Assembly (NCBI GenBank): GCA_014584465.1
Contig: JACTMU010000104.1
Location: 1 to 64,000, forward strand
Direction: 5' to 3'
DNA from: Pseudomonadota bacterium
GTDB taxonomy: Bacteria > Bdellovibrionota > Bdellovibrionia > Bdellovibrionales > JACTMU01
DNA: 64,000 nt
In this document: piece after piece, positions 63,842-64,000 of the stretch
Position numbering within the stretch: position 1 is the first letter of the stretch
How the letters are laid out: the number at the start of each line of letters is the position of its first letter
Notes under the pieces: model-generated
Told to the model about the DNA's origin: nothing
The model's input: the letters and a program-made list of their open reading frames with translations, nothing else
Database searches by the model: none
Position numbers and translations under genes: made by a program

Positions 63842-64000
63842 CTTTTAAAACCTCACAACCAAAGAGAGCCATTTTTCTTTTCCACACTCTTATAATGCAA
63901 CTGCTCTTATGACCTATAGTGTTATTTTTGGAATTCATCTTCTCGAATCTCAAAGACCGCTAAGGAGTTCGAGCCCAAGAGCCGATATTTTTAATGACCC

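Overview
The window looks like a chromosomal segment of a Gram-negative, flagellated bacterium, most likely of the Bdellovibrionota (Bdellovibrio-like) or a close relative. This rests on a monocistronic-like fliL-M-N-O-P-Q-R-flhB-A-F-G plus fliA block, a Flp/Tad-type pilus cluster, and many signal-peptide-bearing envelope proteins of no recognisable family. The taxonomic call is inference from gene content, not from a marker gene search.

Bases 1 to about 16,795 are an integrated mobile element whose left end lies outside the window. It carries an orphan beta-class DNA methyltransferase; an XRE-regulator operon of envelope and lipoprotein genes joined by 4-base start/stop overlaps; an SF3/VirE-like helicase; a tyrosine recombinase followed 4 bases later by a stand-alone FliG C-terminal-domain protein; a ParB-like protein; a family A DNA polymerase with 3'-5' exonuclease and a large insertion; an HTH protein; and a second tyrosine integrase split between two frames. 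The element abuts the 3' end of a tRNA-Leu gene, the classic attachment position. A degenerate second tRNA-Leu-like sequence lies just beyond. No capsid, tail or conjugation genes are visible.

Bases 17.1 to 19.7 kb hold gcvT-gcvH and folD (one-carbon metabolism). Bases 19.9 to 27.2 kb are a Flp/Tad pilus locus with a good sigma-70 promoter: pilin, TadE/TadG-like pseudopilins, CpaB, CpaC secretin and CpaF ATPase, plus a receiver-histidine kinase hybrid. TadB/TadC and CpaE are absent here. Bases 27.8 to 31 kb carry aspS and hisS; 31.3 to 32.6 kb a PHA-system-like protein and rpoH.

Bases 32.6 to 43.8 kb are the flagellar export/switch/placement operon read leftwards: fliL, fliM, fliN, fliO, fliP, fliQ, fliR, flhB, flhA, flhF, flhG, then fliA. 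Bases 43.9 to 48.5 kb hold suhB-like, SPOR-domain and PcrA/UvrD genes. Bases 48.7 to 55 kb carry a repeat-containing lipoprotein, a lysine 2,3-aminomutase, outer-membrane proteins, and an operon of two DUF507-like proteins and an unusual Cpn10 (GroES-like) domain behind a long lysine-rich tail. Bases 55 to 64 kb hold a bifunctional penicillin-binding protein, an orphan oligopeptide ABC ATPase, a 132-bp MITE-like inverted-repeat element, marC, yraN, dnaJ and dnaK (both with sigma-32-like upstream sequences) and an envelope protein.

The most unusual items are the element-borne FliG-C protein, the basic-tail Cpn10 fusion, the polymerase insertion, the tightly coupled envelope operon on the element, a FlhF with eroded GTPase motifs, and several palindromes placed over ribosome binding sites or upstream of replication genes.
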